Part shown: positions 1-11,180 of the stretch, piece by piece
Layout: every line of letters begins with the position of its first letter
Numbering within the stretch: the first letter of the stretch is position 1
From: Chondrosia reniformis
Taxonomy: Eukaryota > Porifera > Demospongiae > Chondrillida > Chondrillidae
NCBI GenBank assembly: GCA_947172415.1
Contig: OX359192.1
Location: 7,486,901-7,550,900, forward strand
Length of the DNA: 64,000 nucleotides
Reading direction: 5' to 3'
Made by a program: the position numbers and the translations under genes
The notes under the pieces: model-generated
Told to the model about the DNA's origin: nothing
What the model saw: the letters and a program-made list of their open reading frames with translations, nothing else
Database searches by the model: none

Positions 1-799
1 TCCACGGGACACAGTACTAAAGTATGCCCTCGTTCAGCCCTGAGGCCAATCGTGCCAACCATCGACTGTTCCCAGGCTTTTTGAGATTTCATCGATTTTG
101 CCCGAGGCCCCTTCAATCAAGGAGAGCCTGCAAGAAAATCTGGAAATCAAGGAACTTTCATCCCAACTTTCGGTCACTCGAATCTCATGTGAAACAAACT
201 TGCCAAGCTTCAGGTATTCAACTGTAGCTTGGTCCAAGCCCTAACCGTTAGCTGTGGAATTTGCGTGTAATCTGCAATTGCATTCCTTCGGTCACATGGC
301 CACTACTAGTCACTTCGGTATCACTACTCGGCAATTCTCGGATTACCCCAATAAGGCTTAGGAGCATTCATACGAGGCCAACTGCCCTTCACCGGACTTT
401 CTCGAATCGTAAATTTGGCCCGTAGGATTTCGCTCACCATGCTCCCCCTTATAGTAGGCAAGAACACAGTGGCGCGCAAGGGGGTGACAAGAAGACGGAA
501 AAAGTCTCAACTGCATCTCGATATATTTAGACCAACTAAGTCTTTACCAGCTACTATTACCATTCAAAATGAAGCCAATTTCATAACTAACAAGATTCAA
601 TTTTCAATTACTTTAAAAGTGTTGTGATAATTGAGTAATTAACACATTTATTAACACGTCGAAAAAAAATCGGAAATTTGGGGGTCACTTTCAAATTTTT
701 GTATCCGACATTTCTCGAATGACTGAAAAGGAAGGAGTTCCCCTTCTGTAGTCAACATAAAATTTTAGTCATTCGGCCTTCTCCGGATGAGCTTGTCGA
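1..799. other. Intergenic, no gene recognised
   Basis: I see only short opposing open frames near 24-237 and one at 415-627. None has a recognisable domain or splice-site support. Phrases such as ttcggtcactcga resemble pieces of the downstream satellite, so part of this stretch may be a decayed edge of that array. Confidence 0.4.
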
Positions 800-3195
800 C
801 TAAAATTTAGTGGTCACCTATATCCGGCAAAAGTCGACATGGAAATTTGGAGCGACCTAGTGATGGATCGAAGCATTTTCGATCAAATCCGGTAAAGGTA
901 GGATTACAAATTTGGAGTGACTAATTGTTGATCGAAGCCACTCGATCTCATTCGGTAAAATCCGGGTTGTGAATTTGGAGTGACTAAATGTCAATCGAGA
1001 CTTCTCGACTTCATTTGGTGAAATCCGGGTTGTGAATTTGGAGTGACTAAATGTTAGTCGAGACTTCTCGACTTCATTGGGTCAAAATCGGGTTGTGAAT
1101 TTGGAGTGACTAATTGTTGATCGAAGCCACTCGATCTCATTCGGTAAAATCCGGGTTGTGAATTTGGAGTGACTAAATGTTAGTCGAGACTTCTCGACTT
1201 CATTGGGTCAAAATCGGGTTGTGAATTTGGAGTGACTAATTGTTGATCGAAGCCACTCGATCTCATTCGGTAAAATCCGGGTTGTGAATTTGGAGTGACT
1301 AAATGTCAATCGAGACTTCTCGACTTCATTTGGTGAAATCCGGGTTGTGAATTTGGAGTGACTAAATGTTAGTCGAGACTTCTCGACTTCATTGGGTCAA
1401 AATCGGGTTGTGAATTTGGAGTGACTAATTGTTGATCGAAGCCACTCGATCTCATTCGGTAAAATCCGGGTTGTGAATTTGGAGTGACTAAATGTTAGTC
1501 GAGACTTCTCGACTTCATTGGGTCAAAATCGGGTTGTGAATTTGGAGTGACTAATTGTTGATCGAAGCCACTCGATCTCATTCGGTAAAATCCGGGTTGT
1601 GAATTTGGAGTGACTAAATGTCAATCGAGACTTCTCGACTTCATTTGGTGAAATCCGGGTTGTGAATTTGGAGTGACTAATTGTTCATCGAAGCCACTCG
1701 ATCTCATTCGGTAAAATCCGGGTTGTGAATTTGGAGTGACTAAATGTCAATCGAGACTTCTCGACTTCATTTGGTGAAACTCGGGTTGTGAATTTGGAGT
1801 GACTAAATGTTAGTCGAGACTTCTCGACTTCATTGGGTCAAAATCGGGTTGTGAATTTGGAGCGACTAAATGTCAGTCGAGGCTTCTCGACTTCATTGGG
1901 TCAAAATCGGGTTGTGAATTTGGAGTGACTAAATGTCAATCGAGACTTCTCGACTTCATTTGGTAAAATCCGGGTTGTGAATTTGGAGTGACTAATTGTT
2001 GATCGAAGCCACTCGATCTCATTCGGTAAAATCAGGATTGTGAATTTGGAGCGACTAAATGTCAATCGGAACTTCTCGACTTCATTGGGTCTAACTCGGG
2101 TTATGAATTTGGAGTGACTAATTGTTGATCGAAGCCACTCGATCTCATTCGGTAAAATCCGGGTTATGAATTTGGAGTGACTAATTGTTCATCGAAGCCA
2201 CTCGATCTCATTCGGTAAAATCAGGGTTGTGAATTTGGAGTGACTAAATGTCAATCGAGACTTCTCGACTTAATTTGGTGAAATCCGGGTTGTGAATTTG
2301 GAGTGACTAAATGTTAGTCGAGACTTCTCGACTTCATTGGGTCAAAATCGGGTTGTGAATTTGAAGTGACTAATTGTTGATCGAAGCCACTCGATCTCAT
2401 TCGGTAAAATCTGGGTTGTGAATTTGGAGTGACTAAATGTCAATCGAGACTTCTCGACTTCATTTGGTGAAATCCGGGTTGTGAATTTGGAGTGACTAAA
2501 TGTTAGTCGAGACTTCTCGACTTCATTGGGTCAAAATCGGGTTGTGAATTTGGAGCGACTAAATGTCAATCGAGACTTCTCGACTTCATTTGGTGAAACC
2601 CGGGTTGTGAATTTGGAGTGACTAATTGTTAGTCGAGACTCCTCGACTTCATTGGGTCAAAATCGGGTTGTGAATTTGGAGTGACTAATTGTCAATCGAG
2701 ACTTCTCGACTTCATTGGGTCAAAATCGGGTTGTGAATTTGGAGTGACTAAATGTCAATCGAAACTTCTCGACTTCATTTGGTGAAACCCGGGTTGTGAA
2801 TTTGGAGTGACTAAATGTTAGTCGAGACTTCTCGACTTCATTGGGTCAAAATCGGGTTGCGAATTTGGAGCGACTAAATGTCAATCGAGACTTCTCGACT
2901 TCATTTGGTGAAACCCGGGTTGTGAATTTGGAGTGGCTAATTGTTAGTCGAGACTCCTCGACTTCATTGGGTCAAAATCGGGTTGTGAATTTGGAGCGAC
3001 TAAATGTCAATCGAGACTTCTCGACTTCATTTGGTGAAATCCGGGTTGTGAATTTGGAGTGACTAATTGTTGATCGAGGCTTCTCGACTTCATTGGGTCA
3101 AACCAGGGTTGTGAATTTGGAGTGATTAAATGTTAGTCGAGACTTCTCGACTTCATTTGGTGAAACCCGGGTTGTTAATTTGGAGTGACTATTTG
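800..3195. repeat. 63-bp satellite array with higher-order structure
   Basis: About 38 head-to-tail copies of a 63-bp unit are recognised by the shared core gaatttggagtgacta; successive cores at 911, 974, 1037 and 1100 are exactly 63 bp apart. Three unit classes are visible. Class A contains GATCGA..TCGATC, class B contains ATCGAG ACTT CTCGAC, and class C contains GTCGAG ACTT CTCGAC. The classes are interleaved in recurring blocks (B-C-A-C-A) and not randomly, which implies amplification of multi-unit blocks. Later copies (after about 2040) are more mixed. The open frames that run through the array come from the period being a multiple of 3 and are not genes. Confidence 0.97.
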
Positions 3196-3239
3196 TTAAA
3201 AGCTGGTTGTCAGATTACAAATAAACTTCATGGTTTCTG

Positions 3240-3258
3240 GTATTATTATTATTATATA

Positions 3259-3299
<41 letters not shown>

Positions 3300-3480
3300 G
3301 ATACATAAAATTTAAATTTACAATGGATAATGGATAATGGATAAATAATAATAATAATATAAATTTGTTTAGTTCATTGTTGACATGATGGACATCGCGT
3401 TCCCCTTCTGAGTGGCAACTGCCAGCTGCTGGATGAGATGGCAGTGTGCAATAATAATAACAGCTAATATTCCATCTTTA

Positions 3481-3535
<55 letters not shown>

Positions 3536-3536
3536 T
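3240..3536. repeat. Two ATT/TTA trinucleotide microsatellites
   Basis: Near-pure TTA/ATT runs at about 3240-3298 and 3478-3535 flank about 180 bp of AT-rich sequence that includes short ATAATGG repeats. No coding potential is apparent. Confidence 0.9.
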
Positions 3537-4069
3537 ATATAGTCTTGTATGAAAGTATATTGATACATATGGTTTCATGATATTTTGTCTTTCTGCAGAT
3601 TGATATTATCTCTGCCAGATGCTTATAAAAGTTGGTTGTTTCTCAGCTAATACTGTGGTTACATAAACAAGGAGCCATTGTCCACTTTTCTAATCCGACC
3701 ACTATAGTCCTTCTTCTATTAAAAACATACATGTTGTGCGATAATGTACAAATATTATATGTATCTTGCATTGCGAACATCAAGAATGCAAAAAATGAAA
3801 ATAATATAAGTTGTCCATGCAAGTGTGTAGGTGGCCAAACAGAGAAACATGCAAGTCATTTTGGGACAAATTATGGACATATAGAGGTAGTGATCAACGA
3901 TATATGCATGTCATTGATTGCAAGCAAAAAGGCATTGTTTGAGCACACTACTATATGAAATAATGTAGCATAAGGATTGCATATTCACACATTATATTTT
4001 AAAGTACAAGCATCACGGTCCATTACATGTGCGTTCCTTCAGATGGCTGTAAAAGGAAAGCAGGCCATA
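3537..4069. other. AT-rich intergenic stretch
   Basis: Apart from an open frame at 3632-3958 with no recognisable domain or splice context, I see nothing here. It lies downstream of the 3' end of the minus-strand receptor fragment. Confidence 0.35.
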
Positions 4070-4625
4070 TTAAAATGCTATTTTGACAAGGTCAATTTGA
4101 ATGCAATATCTTACTTCAATTTTGGACTCTACAGTTTGCTCAATAGAAGCACTCTGTGCAAGGGATGTTGTGTTAGCAGATTTTTTATTATGATCTCCTT
4201 TCGTCCATGTTTTAACAATATTGCTAAAATCCATCTTCACCTCACCACTAGGATTCTTATACATGTAAAACATCTACCAGCACAAAATATTCTTACTATA
4301 TAGCTTTTCTAATGGTAGAATACTGTTTATAGATCAGAAATACAGCATTACTTACCTTAGGAACAAAGTTGAGAGTGAGCAGCAAAGTGAGAGTAATAAA
4401 TATACTGGCACCTTGAACTGCATAGACAACAACCACCTTGTCATTCAAGAGCAATGATATCGGTGTCAAAGTTAGAGCTGTGACTACCATGGTATAAAGG
4501 GAAAATACAATCATCCGAGAATCGTTTAATTCCTGGACTTTGATTTTGCGTGTTTCAAATGCAAATATCAATCCAAATATGACTTCAAATCCTTTGTATG
4601 CTAGCAAAATAGGAATCCATATATT
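4070..4625 (-). pseudogene. GABA-B-type (class C) GPCR, 3' fragment truncated by satellite
   Basis: Two minus-strand exons encode only the end of a family 3 receptor. The first exon (4625 down to 4356) encodes the C-terminal part of the seven-helix domain: a YKGFE / FAFETRK motif after TM5, the LNDSR loop, TM6 and TM7 ending in NFVPK. That ending matches the FVPK at the end of TM7 in GABBR1/2. It splices with a consensus donor (AAG|gtaag) to a last exon (4273 down to 4070) encoding a cytoplasmic tail with no further domain. Upstream, the reading frame runs straight into the 63-bp satellite at about 4625, with no obvious acceptor. The Venus-flytrap domain and TM1-4 are absent. This is either a broken gene, a satellite inside an exon or intron, or an assembly join. 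The retained part has no stops, so decay is recent or the break is not biological. Confidence 0.75.
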
Positions 4626-4865
4626 GAATTTGGAGTGACTAATTGTTGATCGAAGCCACTCGATCTCATTCGGTAAAATCCGGGTTGTTAATTTGGAGCG
4701 ACTAAATGTCAATCGAGACTTCTCGATTTCATTTGGTGAAATCCGGGTTGTGAATTTGGAGTGACTAAATGTTAGTCGAGACTTCTCGACTTCATCGGGT
4801 CAAACTCTGGTTATGAATATGGAGTGCCTCACCATTGGTCGAAGCCACTCAATGTCATTCGGATT
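4622..4865. repeat. Second, short cluster of the 63-bp satellite
   Basis: About four units of the same satellite as at 800-3195 (an A-class unit, then B, C and a degenerate one) directly adjoin the truncated receptor exon. The class order A-B-C matches blocks in the main array, so this cluster was probably seeded from it. Confidence 0.93.
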
Positions 4866-4963
4866 ATTATTAAAGTGTCCCATGCATGTACATACATTAA
4901 GGTGTAGATAAATGCCAACCAGTTCTGGTTAAGGGCATGGGGCTATATACCTGGACACGTATA

Positions 4964-5232
4964 AACCATCTCAGGTACATAGCCCGACATCCTGGGTGCA
5001 TTAAGCTAAGGCTACCAGGCCGCACTTCCCAAACAGTACTAGTAACGTATAAAACCATCCCAGGTACATAGCCCGACTGCCTGGGCGCATTAAGCCCTCA
5101 CCACTTAAGGCTACCAGGCCGCACTTCCCAAACAGTAACATATGAACCATCCCAGGTACATAGCCCGACTGCCTGGGTGCATTAAGCCCTCGCCACTTAA
5201 GGCTACCAGGCCGCACTTCCCAAACGTACACC
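4964..5232. repeat. Three-copy tandem repeat of about 90 bp
   Basis: Three direct copies begin at about 4964, 5053 and 5145 and share aaccatc.caggtacatagcccgac and ctaccaggccgcacttccc. The first copy lacks part of the middle. A minus-strand frame reads through them (5001-5348), but its repeated peptide resembles no protein family I know. Nothing supports a gene between here and 5460. Confidence 0.85.
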
Positions 5233-5469
5233 AGCACTGAGTTTGGAGGTGGTGCATTATTTAGTTCAAGTGAAATTAAGGGTGAAGGGTGATTTACAGA
5301 GTGGGATGATGTGGGTAATGTAGATAATGTAGGTGCATATGTATACACAAAAGTAATAAGAAAGTAATAAAATATCCATAAAATATAAGTGAAATATACA
5401 CAGGGGAGGGAGCCATGGGGTTATTATCTGATGTAGTTTCGTCTTTTCCACATTTTTAATATTAAAAAC

Positions 5470-5970
5470 CCAATTTTAGTACTCCTGCAAGCCTCAGTCA
5501 ATGCCACTATCCTATCTAGTTTACTATCAAATTCAGCAACCCTCTCTCTCTTAACTCCTCAAACAAGCTACTTCTTTCATTACTAATCTTTTCGCACCTA
5601 AGAATGAAGTGGCTACTGTCTTTTACTTCCTGTGATTCACAGTGCTGACACAGACGCTCACTCCTCCCAATTTGGACCATCTACCCTCTTCTACTCTCAG
5701 TCTAGCTGTGCCTCGCCTCCTCTTATCTTAGAAATAAGGCTTCTAACTTCTCTATTTCTAATATCTAGTACTATAACTAGGTTCACTACTAGACAGTAGG
5801 CCAGCTAAGTCTTGCAGTTTACTGCTACTGGCTATACTTTCCTTCCATTCATTTTGTACCTCTCTCTTAAGGCAACTGAATACTACTGCTCTAACTAGAT
5901 AGGCTCTTACAGTCAGTTGGATCCCCAACTTTTCAAATATGCTAACAATCTTTGAGACCCATTAAACCTT
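5470..5970 (-). mobile_element. Decayed non-LTR retrotransposon, RT C-terminus
   Basis: Minus-strand translation gives pieces of the C-terminal end of a LINE reverse transcriptase. They include an R-GTA-LR-EEGRW segment followed by a Cys-rich knuckle of the form LCQHC..(14)..HFILRC, at about 5570-5720. The C-x2-C...H-x4-C pattern after the RT domain is typical of many animal LINE ORF2 proteins. Stop codons and frameshifts interrupt it. The plus-strand fragment at 6840-7870 carries the same motif set, so both belong to one family. Confidence 0.7.
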
Positions 5971-6839
5971 TATTACCCGGAGTTGTGAACTCAATATACG
6001 ATGTTCCGCAGCTTCTATCCTGCCATCACTGCATACCGTGTACAGCCTGTCCTCTCCTCAGTCTCTCCATCTCCATGTTTCTATTGCTGTACCACCTCTC
6101 AGTTTAGTCAAAACCAAAACCCTTCTCATTTCCTTGTCCCCTACTTCCACACATGTGGAACTATACCATCTCTCAGAAATCTCACAAAGAACGTTGTAGT
6201 TTTGGCTTACTCTCTAAGTCTATCACACTTATCTTTAACTGCTCTCCACACTCTACAGTTTATAACTCTATCAGAGATACCGCCTCTAAATCATATGGAT
6301 CCCATCCATTTCTGCCAGGTTTGATTGAAGGTCCTCAATATCCATTTCACTTTCCCACCCAAAGGTATGGGCCATGGGGAGATGGCTGAGCTCGAGGATA
6401 CTTGGGAGTCCACTGGTAGGCTAAATTTGAAAGGAAGGAAATTCTGTTGTAGAAGGGCATATACTGCAAGGGGCGAGCTTCTTTGCATCCTTCCTAGATC
6501 CGACAGCATTGTAACAATGTCTTCAGATCAGTAAGGATAGGTTTTCTTGTTCTAGAGGGAGGACTCAACCGAAACACCAACGTTTTTCATTGAATCAAGT
6601 TTTTGCACCATATTATTATTATTAAGTGCATTGTGTGCATACTCCACACTACTACTTGCATGCCCATACTGCACTGTACAAGAAATGAAAAACTTTAAAA
6701 AGAGAAAAAAAAAAAAAAACTGTTCCATTATTACAATACCTAACACCTAATACATGTTCATTTTCATAGCTGGAATCTCTTGTCCCATATCTTCTCCACT
6801 ATTTTTATATATATGAATGGACTTCATTAGTCATATAAA
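5971..6839. other. No intact gene; probable decayed element sequence
   Basis: This stretch between two retrotransposon remnants holds several short open frames on both strands without recognisable domains, plus a poly-A run near 6700. It is probably older transposon-derived DNA, but I cannot show this directly. Confidence 0.3.
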
Positions 6840-7880
6840 TACGTGCATGTATATATAGATTGGAGATGTTGGAGTTGGCGTTTTCCAGAAATTGATGGGA
6901 TCTCTTGTGGAGTCAGGTATGATGTATGGGGTTGAAGTATGGGGTTGCTCTAGTCATTTGGAACCCATTGAACGTGTTCAGTTGTGTGCTCTCTGTCAGT
7001 TCTTTGGGGTGGGCATACTTCACCCCAAGGTATCCTTGTTATTTGAAATGAGGGCCTTACCTGCTGTGTGGGAGGTGAAGATGCGTTGTGTGAGGTTCTG
7101 GTTGAAAGTTTGACAAGTGAGATGTACAAGGGGAAGTTGTTAAGGAAGATAGCAAGACAGGCAGTGGAGTGTGGCAAGGGAATATGGGTAAAGAATATGG
7201 CTAAAGAATATGGCTAAGTGTTTTGTTGAGTTTGGGTGGCAAGGTATGGATGGAAATGCCATAAAGGACCTTAGTGAGTCAGAGATTAGAGATATGCTAT
7301 CAAGTATTGCCTGGAGGGAGGTGAGATACAGGTGGCAGAAGGAGATGGAGGAGAGGCCGAAGCTAGGGATGCTGAATGAAATAGCAGCCCTTGAGGGTGA
7401 GTCAAGTTGTGCAGTTTTGGGAAGGAAGAGAGACAGGAATATGATGATGAAGTTAAGGGGAGGTACAGCGGCATTCCAGATAGAAGTGGGAAGGTGGAAA
7501 GGAGTGGTGAGGGAAGAGAGGCTATGCAAGGAATGCAATAGTGGAGAAGTGGAAGATGTCTGCCACTGGATGCTGCGTTGCCATGCATGGGACATCGTGA
7601 GACGGCCCCTGATGGAGAAAGTCAGCCAGTATGATGGTTTCCGAGGACAGTGTCTTGAGAAGTAGACTGCATTTATTCTATCTATGGCATGCACCAACTA
7701 TTCCATTTTAAACTATATCAGTGCAATGTGGTGTGCCAGATTTGGCCCGAGATGTGAACAAACTATATTATATATATTTTTATATTTATTGTCATTTTTA
7801 GTGCTACATTGGACTTTTGTAATGTCCTAGCACCTGTTGGTGTGGTGCACTTTAATCATGATATTGATTGATTGATATAC
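6840..7880 (+). mobile_element. Non-LTR retrotransposon 3' end (RT C-terminus and tail)
   Basis: Plus-strand frames encode the end of a LINE reverse transcriptase. First comes a YG-E-WG motif (about 6910-6950) followed by an ERVQ..LC segment. After a frame break, an open frame at 7210-7665 holds RGGTA-F-IE-GRW and the knuckle LCKEC..EDVCHWMLRC. Noncoding sequence follows to about 7875 and ends in a short (ATTG)n tail, the kind of simple-repeat 3' end seen in several LINE clades. It is 5'-truncated with at least one frameshift, so it cannot move on its own. Confidence 0.75.
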
Positions 7881-8348
7881 ACTGGAAGAATGAATAGCAT
7901 GATATTGTACCTCAGCTGCAGAATGTGGGTTAAATTTTTTCAACAACCACAAGCATCACTCACGTGACGCAACTTTCGCCATCCACTGAGATTCTGTGAC
8001 CAGGTGAGACAGTCCTCCTACATTATCTTATAACGCCTATATATATGGTACAATATAGAAGCTGTACAATTAGCAAAGTCTCAGTCTTCATCAAAACGTA
8101 TTATTGTCCCCCCGCCGGTTTAAAGATACGAGATTCACTGGCTTAAAAAGAAGACGGAGTTAGCTTTATTTATCAGTTAAATGACGGAGTCGATTAGCTA
8201 GGTTTATGAGGCTGTGTTAACAAATTGTCGTCATACTGTTACGGGAATAGCTGTAGTTAAACGGAAGCGATATAAGAAGGTGTACAAGAGGTCTGTTTAG
8301 TTTGCTTGTAAACACTGAAGCCACACAATTTACACACGTGATAATATC
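7881..8348. other. Intergenic, probable promoter of the next gene
   Basis: No coding feature is seen. Two CACGTG E-boxes occur: TCACGTGA at 7960-7967, and CACACGTGAT ending near 8341, just upstream of the first ATG of the next gene. A promoter role is inferred from position only. Confidence 0.35.
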
Positions 8349-9545
8349 ATGTTGATTTTGGGTATTTCCAAAACATTCCCTTTTGTACAGGTCAGAGAGG
8401 TAATGTTTACACAGCAACAGTGCTATGCAAACATGAGCAATCCCAGGCAGCCATTCTCACAGGGTGGCTACATGCCTCTGACAGCACAACCAACTGGCAT
8501 GCCATTTGCAATACAAAGTCCATATGGCCTCTTAAATCATCCAACCCAGGCATGGCCACCTCCTTGTTCAGTGCTCCAAAACCATAGTGTCCAGTTTTAC
8601 TGCATGCCACCACCCAATGATGTAGCTTTTAGATTGTCTCCAGTCACTAAGGAATCTGGTCTTCTTCCAAACCCTGAAGCAAGAGAGGAGCATTGGAAGA
8701 GACAGCAGGCCGTGACTGCAGGCTTGTTTACAGCACCATTAACCTCTCCTTGCATACAGTGTGAGGAATACAAGAAAAAATTGAGTGATGCCAATATAAC
8801 GATTAATACACAGAGTGAAACTATTGTTAACCTGAAGCATAAACTTCAAAAGGAGTGCAAGAGATCTGTAAGTGTATATACTTAATCACTTGATCAATAA
8901 TCTTAGAGTAATAACCACTTGTCAGCCCCCTTCTAAATACACATCCAAATGCACAGCTTGTTATATACTATATTTTAGAAGAGACTGAAGAAGCCAAATG
9001 CTAAAGAGGAGAAGAGCTACACAGGGAGAAGCAAGGAGCTATTGGAGGAGGAGGGTAGAAGGATCAGGGAGAGGTGTGCCAAGGCTGCTGAAGATTGCAA
9101 GGCCATAAGAGACAAATTGGAAAAAGCTGAACAAGAGCTACACAATCTTAAAATGAATGTTCAGAAGGCTTGTGAGTTATATTTAATACTGTACCCATCT
9201 CGTAATAGGGGACTGTATTATCCATATATATATATAGTGCTGAGGAGCTGTCCTCGAACCATAGATATTGACAAATTTGTCCTGCAGTATCTTCCAGCTA
9301 TAGCTGAGAGTGAGTATTCCTATGCACCAGTCATAATGAGTATCTTAAAGGTACCCAGGGACAGGATCCATTGGATTGATGATGACAAAATAAATTCTAC
9401 AAATGTTGTCTACACTTGGCTTCAGCTTAGTAAGGAGAAAGACTCCAGTGTGCTTCCACCTTACTGGGGTACCCTGTTTGAGGCGCTTGGAGAATTTGGA
9501 AGACATCCGGTCCACATTTCAAAAAGTGGTTTCCTGAATGGTTAA
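8349..9545 (+). CDS. Coiled-coil protein with a death-fold-like C-terminus
   Basis: Three exons fit one frame: 8349-8867, 8979-9171 and 9238-9545, all GT-AG with consistent phases. The N-terminal part is rich in Pro, Gln and Met and has no known domain. A CxxC (PCIQCEE) leads into a charged coiled coil spanning the first intron. The last exon encodes about 95 residues ending in WLQLSKEK-x6-PPYWGTLFEALGEFGRH. That spacing, W...(K/E)...P-W-LF-AL-E-G, fits helices 5-6 of death domains, and the preceding FVLQYLPAIAESE fits helix 1. The start could also be the ATG at 8403, because ttttgtacag just before it could be a splice acceptor. I do not recognise an orthologue. A death-fold adaptor is the best guess; direct proof would need a profile search. 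Confidence 0.6.
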
Positions 9546-10111
9546 AGAAAATAAAAGAAACTACTGCTGGTACAGACCTAACAATCTGATTTGTAACTAT
9601 ATACTCAATTATTATAAGCAAAAATAATCACTGGAAAGTATTACGCCAAATCAGCCAAGTGACCAAAGTTTAATCTTGGCTGGCAGACCGAAGTCCTATT
9701 AAATTGGCAACTAGTGATCACCTCTGGGGATTATTTTTGCTAGCCTTTGCATGGCTGAGTGCAATTAACTCCCTTTTACTCAATTATTATGTATGTTCTA
9801 TAGAGGCAGCCATCTTTACTTTACCTTTCCTGGGAGACCCTGAGAAGTATCAACTTTACAGAGAGTTCTTGGGTGGAGGAGGGTCATATGAGGAATTGGG
9901 TCCCTTTGTTAACACTATCCAGTGCACAGAATCCAGAGGAAATACTGAACCAGTTTACTAATTGTATGTGTACATCCAGTAGCTCTTAGGGATAAAGGTA
10001 TAGCATTCCTCAATAGGCCTTTATATTTATATTATAGTAGTTATATGTATTAGTTGTATTATTATTACGTAGTAATCAGTAGTAAAAAGTGAGAAAAGTG
10101 ATTCAAATATA
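9546..10111. other. Intergenic between convergent genes
   Basis: Nothing convincing is present. An open frame at 9704-9961 has no recognisable domain and no splice support. The stretch separates the 3' ends of the death-fold-like gene (+) and MRPL12 (-). Confidence 0.4.
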
Positions 10112-11180
10112 CTACTCGAGTTCTACAGTTCCTCCGACTGCTTCGAGTTGCTCTTTCAATTTTTGAGCTTCTTCCTTATTGACAGCTTCCTTTACAACTT
10201 GTGGCACACTTTCAACAAACTTTTTTGCCTAATACACAGGCACAGACAGATACACACAAAGAAGAGATTGTTAATGAATACACATCAAGATGAAAATGCA
10301 TTTGAAAGCTCAGATCCACTAAAAACTGAAATTCAGAGACTTGATGTGTTGAGTCTGACATAGTTTGGTAAAAATGATGTTTTAGATACACACACATACC
10401 AAACAAGTTATTGGTTACCTCAACAAGATTAAGTCCTTCCATCAGTCCCTTCAGCTCCTTGATCAACTTGGCTTTAGAGCTAGCATCAAACTTGACTAGT
10501 TTAACAGTAAACTCTGTCTTTTCTTCTTTTTCCTCTTTGGCAGCCTGTACATATGATCACATGCTTTTTTTAATTTAAATAAAGTGGAGCTATGGGTGGT
10601 TACCTCTGTCCCAGCACCAGCTGCTGCTCCTGGTGCGATCATTGTGGTGGGCAACATGGCAGGCACATCAGAGATGTTCAAAGTGGTCTACAATGAGTAA
10701 TACAATTAACCATATATTTGTGTGCCCATAACAATGGAGTGCAAAGTACAAGTATGAGAGAGAGAGCAAACTTTGAGCAACTCGTTCAGCTGGGCTGTTT
10801 CTGACAATGTCAATTGCGAAATGTCATCGACAATTTTCTTAATCTTATCTGGATAGACTTTGTCCTGGGAATCTGGTGTTGGAATGGGAATGGGCTCCGC
10901 TACCTCGCTCCTCAACTGGCTGCTCCCAAACAGTCCTCTGCCAGGTGACGGGAGGATCCTGGGCGTAGAGGCGTGGCTATGGAGGGAAAGAGAGACAAAA
11001 TAAATTTGACCAAAGAAGCGAGGAAATATAATACAATGTAATGAAGCGGTGTGGTCCCAAGATAAAGTGATGTTCGGAAAACACCAATCACGCGCAGAGA
11101 TAAACTTACGATAATCTGTAAGTGAATAATCTGCTGCATGCAAATGCAAGCTGTTTAACTTTGCTCAGGCTGGAAGCCAT
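10112..11180 (-). CDS. MRPL12: Mitochondrial ribosomal protein L12 (bL12m)
   Basis: Five exons (11180-11110, 10976-10772, 10687-10604, 10544-10419, 10228-10112) join in phase. The protein begins with a Ser/Lys/Arg-containing N-terminus suited to mitochondrial import. Next comes the L7/L12 N-terminal dimerisation segment ([23 protein letters not shown]) that docks on the L10 stalk base, then a short Pro/Ala/Gly hinge. The globular C-terminal domain follows ([13 protein letters not shown].., [30 protein letters not shown].., ending AVGGTVELE). That domain recruits elongation factors to the mitochondrial ribosome. All family blocks are present and full length. The gene is head-to-head with the ClC gene, 51 bp apart. 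Confidence 0.95.

Noticed and set aside
800..3195. CRISPR-like array (regular repeats)
   Set aside because: Units are contiguous without unique spacers, and the setting is eukaryotic; this is a satellite.
3632..3958. 108-codon plus-strand frame
   Set aside because: No recognisable domain and composition like neighbouring AT-rich intergenic DNA.
9704..9961. Hydrophobic 85-codon frame as a small membrane protein
   Set aside because: No clear start or homology; AT-rich 3' flank of the preceding gene.
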